This document shows positions 25,221-33,750 of a stretch of 64,000 nt of DNA, piece by piece. A model generated the notes under the pieces. It saw nothing but the letters and a program-made list of their open reading frames with translations, was not told the origin of the DNA and did not search any database. Position numbers and translations under genes: made by a program. The first letter of the stretch is position 1. Each line of letters starts with the position of its first letter. This DNA is from Leptolinea sp964397625 (GTDB lineage Bacteria > Chloroflexota > Anaerolineae > Anaerolineales > Anaerolineaceae). The DNA lies in the NCBI GenBank assembly GCA_964397625.1, contig CAYNJT010000007.1, positions 1 through 64,000 of the forward strand, read 5' to 3'.

Positions 25221-25580
25221 TTACTTATTAACCAGGTAGTCCCTGGCTTCCTCATGGTTCATTGCCTGTTTAATTTCGTGGAGAGTTAAGAATCGAACGG
25301 TTGCCAGCACGGGTTGTTTGGATTCATCTACACCAACCACGGCTGATGCCCTTACGTACGGCACATTTGACAGAACAAAATCTTTGATCGCCGCCACTGA
25401 GTCCTTGTTTTGGACTGCATCTGTCACGTCAGTAATAAGCAGTACCGAATTTCTGGGTTGGGTTTTAATCAATCCGGTTGCTTCATTGATAACGCATATT
25501 GTTTCCTGAGGATTGCATTTGGATAAATCAACCTCGAGTATTTTCTTCCCCTTGTGTTCGATAATGCCCACTCGCGACAC
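25221..25580 (-). CDS. Small STAS/SpoIIAA-like protein, hypothetical
   Basis: The 119-residue protein alternates beta strands and helices (KKILEVDLSKC, NSVLLITDVTDA, VRASAVVGVDESKQPVLATV) in a way that resembles STAS or SpoIIAA-like domains. There is no membrane segment. The GTG at 25580 is set by AGGAGG five bases upstream. It is a single gene, divergent from the FHA-kinase gene 187 bases away. If it is a STAS protein it could be an anti-sigma antagonist or a kinase target, but no conserved phospho-serine could be assigned. Confidence 0.5.
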   Translation of the reverse strand: MSRVGIIEHKGKKILEVDLSKCNPQETICVINEATGLIKTQPRNSVLLITDVTDAVQNKDSVAAIKDFVLSNVPYVRASAVVGVDESKQPVLATVRFLTLHEIKQAMNHEEARDYLVNK

Positions 25581-25766
25581 AATGTCCTCCTGACATAAAG
25601 ATTGGAATTCATTTCCAAGGAAAATTTGAAGAATTATAAATTCTGATTAAAGCGAGAAAAGAGAATGTGATTAAAAACATGATGAATTTCCTTCCGGCCA
25701 GGTAAGAATGATCGAAACCGGATACAATTACACCAGATTAGCTCATACCCCGGAGGGGAAGGGTTT

Positions 25767-27158
25767 ATGACAGCCAAAGTTACAATTGATGTTTCCAGCA
25801 CAACTGGCAAGAAGAGGGTGTTTTCATACGAAGACCATGACACATTCATGGTCGGGCGAATGGGGGATTGTCATGTGTGTATTGAAGATGATAGTTTTCT
25901 TTCCCGGCATCACTTTATTCTGGAAGTGAATCCGCCGCATGCCCGATTGCAAGACCTGGGCAGTTTGAATGGCACCTACATTAATGGCAAGAAAGTTGGT
26001 GGAAGAAGTGCCAACGAGACTCCTGAAGAAGCGATTGCCCGGTATAAATTTCCCTGGGTCGATTTGAAAAACGGAGACGTGATTACCACCGGTGATACCC
26101 GCTTCACCATAATCATCCAGACGCCTGATTTGAATATTAACCCGGTTCGCTGCCAGAAATGCGGCCGCAATGCTTCAAACGAAATCGGCGCGGCACGAGG
26201 CGGCACATACATTTGTGAAAGCTGCCAAAAATCCGCGCAGGCCAGTCCGTTTGACCTGTTGCAGCAATTCCTGAACGAGAATCGGACGACACAGGCTGAA
26301 ACACGGCGAGGATTCCATGGCGATGAATTCGTCAAATTCTCTGACTACGATATTGTTAAAGTACTGGGGGCCGGAGTATTTGGCGCTTCCTATCAAATTA
26401 TGCACCGAGTTACAGGTAAAACCGCCGCGTTAAAATTAATGCTTCCCAGAACCGCCGCCAACGCCACCCTGCAGGAACACTTTCTGGAAGAAACAAAAGA
26501 AGTCCATAAAATCAAACACCATAATTTGATGGAGTTCTTCGAATCCGGATGCCGTAACGGTATTTTTTATTTCGTGATGGAATACTGTAATGTTGGCAAC
26601 CTTGAATCCTTGCGACAGGGCGGGAAAATTCAACCAGATATCTTGATCCTTTCGATGTTGCAGGTTCTGGAAGCCCTTACCGTCGCCCATAGTGAGGGGC
26701 ACGTGCATCGCGATTTGAAACCCCAGAACATTCTCATGCACAGTGCCAACAACAGCCTGGTCACAAAGATCTCGGACTTCGGTTTGACAAAAAGTTTCAT
26801 TTCCAATGGTCTGAGCGGTATGACAGTCACTGGAATGACCGCCGGTTATTCCCCTTATACTCCTCGTGAACAAGTGGTGGATTTCAAATATGCCCGGCCT
26901 GAAACAGATATCTGGGCGCTGGGCGCCACAATGTACAACTTGCTGACGGGAGAATTCCCCCGCAATTTCTCGTATGGAAAAGATCCTCTGGATGTCATTT
27001 TGAATGGAGATATCATTCCCATTGGCAAACGTGACGCGACCATTCCCCGCGAACTGGCTGAAATTGTCGATCGGGCGGTTAGGAATGACCCGGCGGAGCG
27101 ATATCAACATGCCGGCGAGATGCTATCAGCCCTTAAACGGGTATGGAAGAAGAAGTAA
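25767..27158 (+). CDS. FHA / zinc-ribbon / Ser-Thr protein kinase fusion
   Basis: The 463-residue soluble kinase begins with an FHA phospho-threonine-binding domain (about residues 8-112: FMVGRMGDCHVCI, SRHHF, GSLNGTYING). A four-cysteine zinc ribbon follows at about 132-158 (CQKCG and CESCQ). The Hanks-type kinase domain runs from about 190 to 460, with Gly-loop GAGVFGASYQ, AALKLM lysine, HRDLKPQNIL and SDFGLTKS, so it should be active. No membrane helix or extracellular sensor is present, unlike PknB. A strong GGAGGGGAAGGG RBS precedes the ATG. It is followed by tRNA-Phe. Confidence 0.9.
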   Translation: MTAKVTIDVSSTTGKKRVFSYEDHDTFMVGRMGDCHVCIEDDSFLSRHHFILEVNPPHARLQDLGSLNGTYINGKKVGGRSANETPEEAIARYKFPWVDLKNGDVITTGDTRFTIIIQTPDLNINPVRCQKCGRNASNEIGAARGGTYICESCQKSAQASPFDLLQQFLNENRTTQAETRRGFHGDEFVKFSDYDIVKVLGAGVFGASYQIMHRVTGKTAALKLMLPRTAANATLQEHFLEETKEVHKIKHHNLMEFFESGCRNGIFYFVMEYCNVGNLESLRQGGKIQPDILILSMLQVLEALTVAHSEGHVHRDLKPQNILMHSANNSLVTKISDFGLTKSFISNGLSGMTVTGMTAGYSPYTPREQVVDFKYARPETDIWALGATMYNLLTGEFPRNFSYGKDPLDVILNGDIIPIGKRDATIPRELAEIVDRAVRNDPAERYQHAGEMLSALKRVWKKK

Positions 27159-27162
27159 TCGC

Positions 27163-27191
27163 TTGACACCCCCTGATGTCTCGTGTAGAAT
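27163..27191 (+). promoter_or_regulatory. Promoter of tRNA-Phe
   Basis: TTGACA (27163-27168), 17-base spacer, TAGAAT (27186-27191). The -10 box ends 10 bases before the mature tRNA, so transcription would start about 3-4 bases upstream of its 5' end. Confidence 0.8.
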
Positions 27192-27201
27192 ACACCCACT
27201 T

Positions 27202-27277
27202 GCCGAGATAGCTCAGTTGGTAGAGCACACGACTGAAAATTGTGGTGTCCTGGGTCCGATTCCCAGTCTCGGCACCA
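27202..27277 (+). tRNA. tRNA-Phe (anticodon GAA)
   Basis: A full cloverleaf of 76 bases: acceptor stem GCCGAGA/TCTCGGC, D arm GCTC-AGTTGGTA-GAGC, anticodon stem CACGA/TTGTG with loop CTGAAAA (GAA at positions 34-36), five-base variable loop, T arm CTGGG/CCCAG with loop TCCGATT, and an encoded ACCA end. The anticodon stem has one G-T pair. Confidence 0.95.
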
Positions 27278-27304
27278 AACACCTGGAGTGATCCGGGTGT
27301 TTTA
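27278..27304 (+). terminator. Terminator after tRNA-Phe
   Basis: AACACCTGG (27278-27286) pairs with CCGGGTGTT (27293-27301, one G-T pair) over a six-base loop, followed by TT. It directly abuts the CCA end. Confidence 0.7.
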
Positions 27305-27323
27305 GATTAACAGGCATGTTACA

Positions 27324-28571
27324 ATGCCAGGTATGCTCGCCAAACACGGGAAGACCATTTCCCTTTCCAGCATCTTCTTGGGCATCGGCTTGATCGGCTT
27401 GTGGCTTCTTACCACCAATCCAGATCCAGACCTGCCTGCCAGTACCATCCTCGTACGCTCAACAGGTGGATTGCCTGTGATATTCTCCGCAGATTTACGC
27501 CCCGGGAATATACTTCAAGCGGCTGGCATCCGTCTCTACCCGGGGGATCAGATATTGGTAGACGGGCAACGATATAAACCTGATCAGGAAATGATTAAAA
27601 CATCAAATCGGATCATTCAACTTATCCCCTCCGCGCGTGTGACTCTGCTTGATAATGGCAAAGAAAAAGTCATTTTCAGTTCCGCCCCCACACTGGGGCA
27701 GGCGTTGTGGGACGCTGGTTATCGCCTGTCCCAATCCGACCGCATCGATCCTTCCCTGAATACACTTCTTATTGGCGATTTACGTGCGGAATTGCGCCCT
27801 GCGCTCTCCATTAATGTAGTTGACGGAGAAAAAACTAGCCGTATCCGTACCTCTGCGAACACCGTTGAGTCAGCGCTGGCGGAATCAGGCTTTTCTCTCA
27901 CCGCGCTTGATAGCACAGAACCGGCTCCCGATCAACCGATTGCAGCCGGTCAATCGATAAAAATTCTACGCAACAGCCAGCAGATTATTCTTACCGGAAA
28001 ACCACTGGCGTTTGAAAATGAGCAGGTGTACAAAGAAGAACTTGGGCAGGGCAAAAGTGAAGTGGTACAGGCCGGCGAAAATGGGCTTGAACTGCTGCGC
28101 GAAAGGGTGACCTTTACAAACGGCAAAGAAGTAGACCGAAAAGCTGAAGGGTCGGTTGTTATTAAGAACCCGGTCAAGCAGATTACCAATGTGGGAACAA
28201 AAGTAGTCGTCCGCTCTGTGGATATTGGCGCTGAATCGCTGGATTACTACCGCATGGAGGATGTGTACGTTACATCCTATTCGCCCTGCCGTCAGGGTTA
28301 TGACCACTGCAGCACCGGTACTGCGAGCGGCACACCGTTGGCAAAGGGCGTAATCGCTGTCACCCCGGCCTGGTACAGGATATTTGCCGGAACACAGATT
28401 TACATCCCCGGATACGGCGTGGGGACGGTTGCCGATACGGGCGGGGGTATCCCAGGAAAATATTGGATAGATTTGGGGTACAGTGAAGAAGATTTTGTCA
28501 ACTGGCATCAAACCGTGACTGTGTATTTCTTGAATCCGGCCCCGGCCAATGTTCCTGAGGTGCTGCCTTGA
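27324..28571 (+). CDS. YabE-like protein with DUF348, G5 and 3D domains
   Basis: The 415-residue exported protein has one N-terminal membrane segment (residues about 16-31), ubiquitin-like DUF348 repeats (around residues 40-215), a G5 domain (about 225-300) and a C-terminal 3D domain (about 315-405) with the aspartates of VADTGGG and WIDLGY. The fold is shared with B. subtilis YabE and resuscitation-promoting factors. The 3D domain resembles the MltA/EXLX1-type lytic transglycosylase core, so peptidoglycan remodelling is likely. It overlaps ksgA by four bases, as yabE and ksgA cluster in Firmicutes, but rnmV is missing here. An ATG at 27333 is an alternative start. Confidence 0.87.
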   Translation: MPGMLAKHGKTISLSSIFLGIGLIGLWLLTTNPDPDLPASTILVRSTGGLPVIFSADLRPGNILQAAGIRLYPGDQILVDGQRYKPDQEMIKTSNRIIQLIPSARVTLLDNGKEKVIFSSAPTLGQALWDAGYRLSQSDRIDPSLNTLLIGDLRAELRPALSINVVDGEKTSRIRTSANTVESALAESGFSLTALDSTEPAPDQPIAAGQSIKILRNSQQIILTGKPLAFENEQVYKEELGQGKSEVVQAGENGLELLRERVTFTNGKEVDRKAEGSVVIKNPVKQITNVGTKVVVRSVDIGAESLDYYRMEDVYVTSYSPCRQGYDHCSTGTASGTPLAKGVIAVTPAWYRIFAGTQIYIPGYGVGTVADTGGGIPGKYWIDLGYSEEDFVNWHQTVTVYFLNPAPANVPEVLP

Positions 28572-29419
28572 GCGCAGGATTCCCTGATTTTTATAGCCTG
28601 ATGAAGCAGTACGACATTAAACCGCGCAAATCGCTTGGACAAAATTTTCTACTGGACAAAGCTGTTCTTGAACAGATCGTGAAGTCCGCCGGTTTAACTC
28701 CACAAACTGATGTATTGGAAATCGGCGCGGGTCTGGGCAGCCTCACATTTGTGCTTTCCGGAGCCGCCCGGCAGGTATCCGCCATTGAATTGGATGCCAG
28801 CCTGATCCCGGTGCTGCATGAAGCCTTAAAATCCTGTGCCAATGTAACCATCATGCAGGGTGACATCCTTGAAATTGACCTGCGTGACCTTCACCTGGAC
28901 GCCGGGTATTATGTAGTGGCCAACATCCCGTATTACATCACCTCAGCGGTGATCCGCCGGCTTCTCGAAGCAAGCGTGAAACCAGCCCGCCTCCTGTTGA
29001 CTGTACAACGAGAGGTGGCCGAACGCATCTGTGCCAAACCGGGCGATCTTAGCTTGCTGGCGTTGAGTGTTCAGGTTTATGGTGATGCCGCGGTGACAGG
29101 GCGTATACCAGCCGGAGCGTTCTACCCGCCGCCTAATGTCGATTCCGCCTGTGTGCGCGTGGATATTTTGCCTGAACCGCGAATACCCGCGGAACTTCTG
29201 GATACCTTTTTCCGGTTGATTAAAGCTGGTTTCAGCCAGAAGCGGAAAACTCTTCGGAATTCTCTCTCTGCCGGATTGGCCTTACCAACCGAGAAAATTG
29301 CGGTACTATTGAAAACTGCAGATATTGACCCCATGCGCCGGGCGGAAACCCTCTCTATTCCGGAATGGGAGCGACTGGTAAAGTTGTACAATAAGGATCA
29401 AACTTCAAGACAAGGATAG
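28568..29419 (+). CDS. rsmA: 16S rRNA A1518/A1519 dimethyltransferase
   Basis: The 283-residue enzyme (KsgA) dimethylates two adjacent adenines near the 3' end of 16S rRNA. The SAM-binding LEIGAGLGSLTFVLSG and catalytic NIPYYITSAVIRRLLE are intact, as is the N-terminal KSLGQNFLLD. The start is TTG 28568, which overlaps the stop of the 3D gene (TTGA) and has GAGGTG five bases upstream. Confidence 0.95.
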   Translation: MSAGFPDFYSLMKQYDIKPRKSLGQNFLLDKAVLEQIVKSAGLTPQTDVLEIGAGLGSLTFVLSGAARQVSAIELDASLIPVLHEALKSCANVTIMQGDILEIDLRDLHLDAGYYVVANIPYYITSAVIRRLLEASVKPARLLLTVQREVAERICAKPGDLSLLALSVQVYGDAAVTGRIPAGAFYPPPNVDSACVRVDILPEPRIPAELLDTFFRLIKAGFSQKRKTLRNSLSAGLALPTEKIAVLLKTADIDPMRRAETLSIPEWERLVKLYNKDQTSRQG

Positions 29420-29435
29420 TTCCCGCACAGGTAGC

Positions 29436-29464
29436 TTGTTTACATTTTTTACGGGACATATAAT
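29436..29464 (+). promoter_or_regulatory. Promoter of lepB, close to the start codon
   Basis: TTGTTT (29436-29441), 17-base spacer, exact TATAAT (29459-29464). The predicted start of transcription near 29471 is only 4-7 bases before the two candidate ATGs (29475 and 29478). This suggests a leaderless or nearly leaderless mRNA. Confidence 0.65.
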
Positions 29465-29474
29465 CGTAGTAGAC

Positions 29475-30104
29475 ATGATGGACAATTACTCTCCCCTTCA
29501 GAGCGAACAACCTCTGCAGGATAACCCAATCACCGAACCTGTAGTAAAACCGGTATTCTGGCGGACGCCAGTAGGAGCGTTTCTAATCGAATTGATTGAA
29601 ACCCTGGCTCTGGCCGGCATTCTTTATGGAATGATCGATTTTGTTGTTGCCCGTGTGCGCGTGGAAAATATCAGCATGCGACCGACACTGGAACCCGGCG
29701 AATTTTTGCTGGTCAACAAAATGGCCTACAAAACTGGTGAAATGAATCGCGGGGATATCGTCATCTTCCATCACACCGTCAGTGAAGATTACATCAAACG
29801 TTTAATCGGAATCCCTGGCGATAAAGTGGAAATTCAGAATGGTACGGTCAGCGTGAATGGGCAGGTCCTTGAAGAACCGTATATTGCCGCCTCGCCAAAC
29901 TATAGCGGTGTGTGGGATGTTCCTCAGGGTTCTGTTTTTGTGTTAGGTGACAACCGTAACCAGTCATCTGATTCACACGCCTGGGGATTTGTTCCCATAG
30001 ACAAACTTGTAGGGAAAGCTCTGGCCATCTACTGGCCGATTCAGAATGCCAAGGTCTTAACCCATCCCAATCTTGTTTATAGTGTCATGGGAGAAGCGCC
30101 GTGA
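29475..30104 (+). CDS. lepB: Signal peptidase I
   Basis: The product of about 209 residues is a membrane-bound type I leader peptidase. A membrane helix lies near residues 38-58. The catalytic Ser is in VENISMRPTLEPGEFLLV and the catalytic Lys in DYIKRLIGIPGDKVEI. The C-terminal box VLGDNRNQSSDSHAWGFVP is intact. The upstream open frame from a TTG at 29436 overlaps the promoter, so ATG 29475 (or 29478) is chosen. No Shine-Dalgarno is visible. Confidence 0.93.
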   Translation: MMDNYSPLQSEQPLQDNPITEPVVKPVFWRTPVGAFLIELIETLALAGILYGMIDFVVARVRVENISMRPTLEPGEFLLVNKMAYKTGEMNRGDIVIFHHTVSEDYIKRLIGIPGDKVEIQNGTVSVNGQVLEEPYIAASPNYSGVWDVPQGSVFVLGDNRNQSSDSHAWGFVPIDKLVGKALAIYWPIQNAKVLTHPNLVYSVMGEAP

Positions 30105-30170
30105 AAAACCTTTTCATTTTCCATGATTTTCATAATTTCAAGGAAACTGATACCAAGAAAGGCGGGTGGT

Positions 30171-30467
30171 ATGCCTGACGACCTGCAAACTCGGGGAATC
30201 CCCTGTGCTGAATGCCAGGCAGGCATTATGCACTACCGAAAAATCACTTACCTGACCTGGTTAAATGAAGACCTTATCACCGTGCCTGACTTTCCAGCCT
30301 GGGTGTGCGATGTGTGCGGCCGTCGAGAATATGACGGACAGGCCATATTCCAATTGAATTTACTTCTCAATCCCACTGCCGGGAAACCCACCCCCAGCGT
30401 GCGCAAACACAGGGTAAACAAGAAGAAACCCCAGCAGAAACGTCCGCGCCCCACCCGGCCGGAATAA
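30171..30467 (+). CDS. YgiT-type zinc finger protein
   Basis: The product of about 98 residues has two CxxC pairs (CAECQAG near residue 12 and CDVCGRREY near residue 48) separated by about 33 residues, the pattern of YgiT/MqsA N-terminal zinc fingers. The tail from residue 75 is very basic (VNKKKPQQKRPRPTRP) and may bind nucleic acid. There is no HTH and no MqsR-like toxin neighbour, so a toxin-antitoxin role is not supported. ATG 30171 follows a G-rich stretch. It ends one base from the convergent kinase gene. Confidence 0.65.
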   Translation: MPDDLQTRGIPCAECQAGIMHYRKITYLTWLNEDLITVPDFPAWVCDVCGRREYDGQAIFQLNLLLNPTAGKPTPSVRKHRVNKKKPQQKRPRPTRPE

Positions 30468-30468
30468 T

Positions 30469-32451
30469 CTACGGCTGCCAGGCTGGTTCAGCTTCCTGCG
30501 CGGTCAACGGACTGATATCTGTTTGCAGCAGCCCCGCGGCTGTCATGATGTAGATTTGCTCTTTTCCATCCCGTTCAGAGGTAAAAGCAATCCATTTGTC
30601 GTCTGCCGACCAGGATGGATCAAAATCCATGCCGGTGTTGGTGATTAAAGAAGAAACGGCCCCGCGAGCCGCGTATTCAGCCACGCCAATCCGCCGATCG
30701 CGGCCTTTAGAGCGAGTGTAAGCCAGTAAACTGCCATCCTTCGAGAAATCCGGATCGGTTACCTGTCCAAGGCGGCCAAAAATCTGATTTGTGTCATATG
30801 GTTGTGGTGTCTTATAGTCTTTTTCAGACGCGCGTTGGAAAAAGTAGTGGTTGTTATTGGCATAGATCACATAAAACAAAACCCGCATGTCTGGCGGCCA
30901 GACGCCCTGTAATTCCTCAAAATCAGTGGAAATGCGGGTTTGTTGACCGCCATTAGCATCCATCGTATACAGTTGTAGGACGCCATCTTCCCGGCTATCG
31001 GACGTGAAACTAATCACATCCCCCTTTGGCGACCACGCCGGGTAAAGCTCATCCCCCTGGCGGTTGGTCAGGTCCACCGGCTCACCTCCCTCTACCGGGA
31101 TCTTCCAAATATTCAACCCATCCTTCTTTGCGCCGCTGCCTGCAGGCGCGGAATACAGTATATATTTTCCATCCGGCGACCAGGCTGGCCGGGATTTTTC
31201 CCCATCATCGGTCGTCAATTGGCGTACAGTCACAGGCGCGGGTTTACCGTCATTGTTTAATCCGATCTTTGCCAACCATAGCTGTTTTGTTTTTCCATCC
31301 CCGCGGTTGGAGGTAAAGGCAAGCCATTTCCCTGAAGCCAGTAAAGCCCGAGTAGGTTCCGGTGTCACGGTTGGTTCGGCTGATTGTGCTGTCGCTGGAG
31401 GGTTCCGGGCAATTATTGTTGAAGTGCTGATAACCTGCGCCGTTGACGTAAACCATCCTACTTTTGAGTTATCAGTTGGGAAGGGGGCAACTTCTGTGAA
31501 TTCAATTGGTTTGACCAGCCGGAAGTAAGCGACAGCTGAAACACCCAGGATGGCTATCACCAGGAAAACAATCAGACCAATAGCCGGGTAAAACCAGGTT
31601 GGTCGTTTCTCCGGCTCCCTCCTGGGTAACGGGCCTGACCAGCGAAAAGATGTTAACTTCAACGCGTCCAGAAAAGAACGTATTGATTCAAACCGGTCTT
31701 CCGGCCGCAGCTCGAGAGCTTTTTTTAACGCGTCTGATACATTCTCCGGAAGGCCGGGCATTAATTCGCTTGCAGGTGGAATGACCGCGTTTTCCAATAC
31801 CCGTTTCACGCTTTCCACCGGACGAACACCGGTCAACATGGTATACAGTGTCGCCGCCAGTGCATATTGGTCAGAAAAAGGGCCGGTACGGCCTCCTCCA
31901 GATTGTTCAGGAGGCGCAAACCCGGGAGTGAATCCCATGGCGCCGGCGGCGGTTTTCTGGGCGGTTTCAGCCGCTTTGGCAATCCCAAAATCCACCAGCG
32001 CGGCGCTGCCATCTTTTTGTAATTTAATGTTGGCCGGTTTGATGTCTCGATGGACAACAGGCGGCTGTTGGCTGTGCATATATTGCAGCGCGTCTGCCAG
32101 TTGTTCTCCCCAGGCAAGCACCCTCTCCAGAGGCTGACGGCCTTCACGCTCCAGAAGAGTCTGAAGATCATCTCCCGGCAAATAATCCATCACCAGGTAC
32201 TGGTAGGGCAACTCGATGAAATAATCCGTCACGCGCGGCAGGTTCGCATGGTGCAGGGCTGCTAAAAGGTGAGCTTCCCGCAGAAACTGGTCGGAACCTT
32301 CTTCACCCATGCTAAAGTTTTCTTTGATGGCCACCTGCTTTTTCAGTGTTCCGTCCTCCGCCAGGTAGACCATCCCCATGCCGCCCTTGCCCAACGGTCG
32401 CAGGATTCGATATCGTTTATGAAGCAGACTGCCAGGCGTCAAATCACTCAT
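30469..32451 (-). CDS. Ser/Thr protein kinase with TolB-like propeller sensor
   Basis: The 660-residue membrane kinase has an N-terminal Hanks-type domain (about 1-265) with LGKGGMGMVYLAEDG, VAIKE, HRDIKPANIKL and VDFGIAK, all intact. A membrane helix lies at about 285-310. The extracytoplasmic part (about 375-660) is a WD40-like/TolB beta-propeller of PD40 repeats, each with a PAWSPDGKYILY-type unit. The TolB domain could sense wall or protein ligands and signal inwards. It is a single gene. A TACAAT lies six bases before the ATG, and no RBS is visible. Confidence 0.92.
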   Translation of the reverse strand: MSDLTPGSLLHKRYRILRPLGKGGMGMVYLAEDGTLKKQVAIKENFSMGEEGSDQFLREAHLLAALHHANLPRVTDYFIELPYQYLVMDYLPGDDLQTLLEREGRQPLERVLAWGEQLADALQYMHSQQPPVVHRDIKPANIKLQKDGSAALVDFGIAKAAETAQKTAAGAMGFTPGFAPPEQSGGGRTGPFSDQYALAATLYTMLTGVRPVESVKRVLENAVIPPASELMPGLPENVSDALKKALELRPEDRFESIRSFLDALKLTSFRWSGPLPRREPEKRPTWFYPAIGLIVFLVIAILGVSAVAYFRLVKPIEFTEVAPFPTDNSKVGWFTSTAQVISTSTIIARNPPATAQSAEPTVTPEPTRALLASGKWLAFTSNRGDGKTKQLWLAKIGLNNDGKPAPVTVRQLTTDDGEKSRPAWSPDGKYILYSAPAGSGAKKDGLNIWKIPVEGGEPVDLTNRQGDELYPAWSPKGDVISFTSDSREDGVLQLYTMDANGGQQTRISTDFEELQGVWPPDMRVLFYVIYANNNHYFFQRASEKDYKTPQPYDTNQIFGRLGQVTDPDFSKDGSLLAYTRSKGRDRRIGVAEYAARGAVSSLITNTGMDFDPSWSADDKWIAFTSERDGKEQIYIMTAAGLLQTDISPLTAQEAEPAWQP

Positions 32452-32457
32452 AGGTTA

Positions 32458-32463
32458 ATTGTA
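32458..32463 (-). promoter_or_regulatory. -10 box directly before the TolB-kinase start
   Basis: TACAAT on the minus strand is separated by six bases from the ATG at 32451, so the expected transcription start is the A of the ATG. No good -35 box is present at 16-18 bases. Confidence 0.4.
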
Positions 32464-32546
32464 GTATGGCCGGTTGTTTTACGCGCGCAAACCCTCTTCA
32501 AATCACGAAATCTATACATGGTTAAAGTAAAATTAAATCTTCTCAA

Positions 32547-32575
32547 TTGACCCTTTGTCATATAAATGCTATCAT
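32547..32575 (+). promoter_or_regulatory. Promoter of the PIN/TRAM-cysS-rlmB unit
   Basis: TTGACC (32547-32552), 17-base spacer, TATCAT (32570-32575), each one base from consensus. It lies 62 bases before the first gene. Confidence 0.75.
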
Positions 32576-32637
32576 CTCTCTATTGTTATCATTTTTTTCA
32601 TCCTGAACATTAACAAAATCCCTATTAGGAGACCTCG

Positions 32638-33744
32638 ATGAGCTCTGATTTTTTGATTCGTCTCATTGGAATGATTGCTTTTTCTATTTTTGGCGTCTAT
32701 TGGGGTTCTTCACTGGGGCAGATCGCCGTACCGGTGAACGGTTCTGAGACATTCAATGTCGAACAGTACACGTTCACATTCGGTTTGGTGGGCGCGTTGG
32801 CAGGCCTGGTCCTTACTCCGTACATCACCACCCGACCGATCCGCGGGCTGAAAAGCCTGTTGGGACGTGTCTCCCCTCAAACGCTCTTCGCCGGTTTGAT
32901 CGGATTGGTATGTGGACTGATCATTGCCGCTCTTTCTTCTTTTCCATTATCCATGCTGCCCAAACCCCTTGGCGAAGTGCTCCCCTTCCTCGGCGTGCTC
33001 GTTTTTAGCTACCTGGGAGTTTCTGTGTTTGTCATGCGGCAGAACGACCTTTATTCTGTATGGCATGGTGTCTTTCCGCGTTCGAATTCGGAACGCCCGG
33101 GTGAATCCAGCGGTGCCGGGTGGGCGGAAAGCCGCACCATTCTGCTGGATACCAGCGTGATTATTGACGGCCGCATTGCCGATATCGCTCGAACAGGATT
33201 TCTTCCCGGTTCTCTATTGATTCCCCGCTTTGTCCTGAACGAGCTTCAATACATTGCCGATTCCGCTGACAGCATGCGCCGCCAACGCGGCCGCCGCGGT
33301 ATGGAGGTCCTCGCTCAGTTGCAGAAGGAACCCACCATCCCCGTGCGCATCAGTGATATTGATGTGGAGGGCATCCGCGAGGTGGATGATAAGTTAATCA
33401 CCCTGGCCCGTCAACTGCGCTGCCCCATTCTGACCAATGATTACAACTTGAATCGAGTGGCCGAGTTACAGGGTGTGACCATCTTGAACGTGAACGAGCT
33501 GGCGAATGCGGTAAAATCTGTTCTTCTTCCCGGTGAGATTCTGAATATTCGTGTTATTCAGGAAGGCAAGGAAGCCGGACAGGGCGTTGGTTACATGGAT
33601 GACGGCACTATGGTCGTCATTGAAAACGGTCAGCGCAATTTGAACCAGCAATTGAATGTGGTGGTAACCAAAGTACTACAGACCGCCGCCGGACGGATGA
33701 TTTTTGCCCGGCCGGAGGATCGTATGTTTTCCAGTCAGGAGTGA
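32638..33744 (+). CDS. Membrane PIN/TRAM-domain protein (YacL type)
   Basis: The 368-residue protein has about four membrane segments in its first 140 residues, then a PIN ribonuclease-like domain (about 170-290) starting ILLDTSVIIDGRIADI with acidic residues also in VLNELQ, EVDDKLITLA and ILTNDYNLN, and a C-terminal TRAM domain (about 295-355). YacL-type proteins sit next to ispD/cysS in many Gram-positive genomes, as here. It may act as a membrane-tethered RNase, but the substrate is unknown. Seven bases separate it from cysS. Confidence 0.88.
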   Translation: MSSDFLIRLIGMIAFSIFGVYWGSSLGQIAVPVNGSETFNVEQYTFTFGLVGALAGLVLTPYITTRPIRGLKSLLGRVSPQTLFAGLIGLVCGLIIAALSSFPLSMLPKPLGEVLPFLGVLVFSYLGVSVFVMRQNDLYSVWHGVFPRSNSERPGESSGAGWAESRTILLDTSVIIDGRIADIARTGFLPGSLLIPRFVLNELQYIADSADSMRRQRGRRGMEVLAQLQKEPTIPVRISDIDVEGIREVDDKLITLARQLRCPILTNDYNLNRVAELQGVTILNVNELANAVKSVLLPGEILNIRVIQEGKEAGQGVGYMDDGTMVVIENGQRNLNQQLNVVVTKVLQTAAGRMIFARPEDRMFSSQE

Positions 33745-33750
33745 TTTGCC

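Noticed and set aside
30171..30467. MqsA-like antitoxin in a toxin-antitoxin pair
   Set aside because: Only the zinc-finger part is present. There is no HTH and no MqsR-like or other toxin gene next to it.
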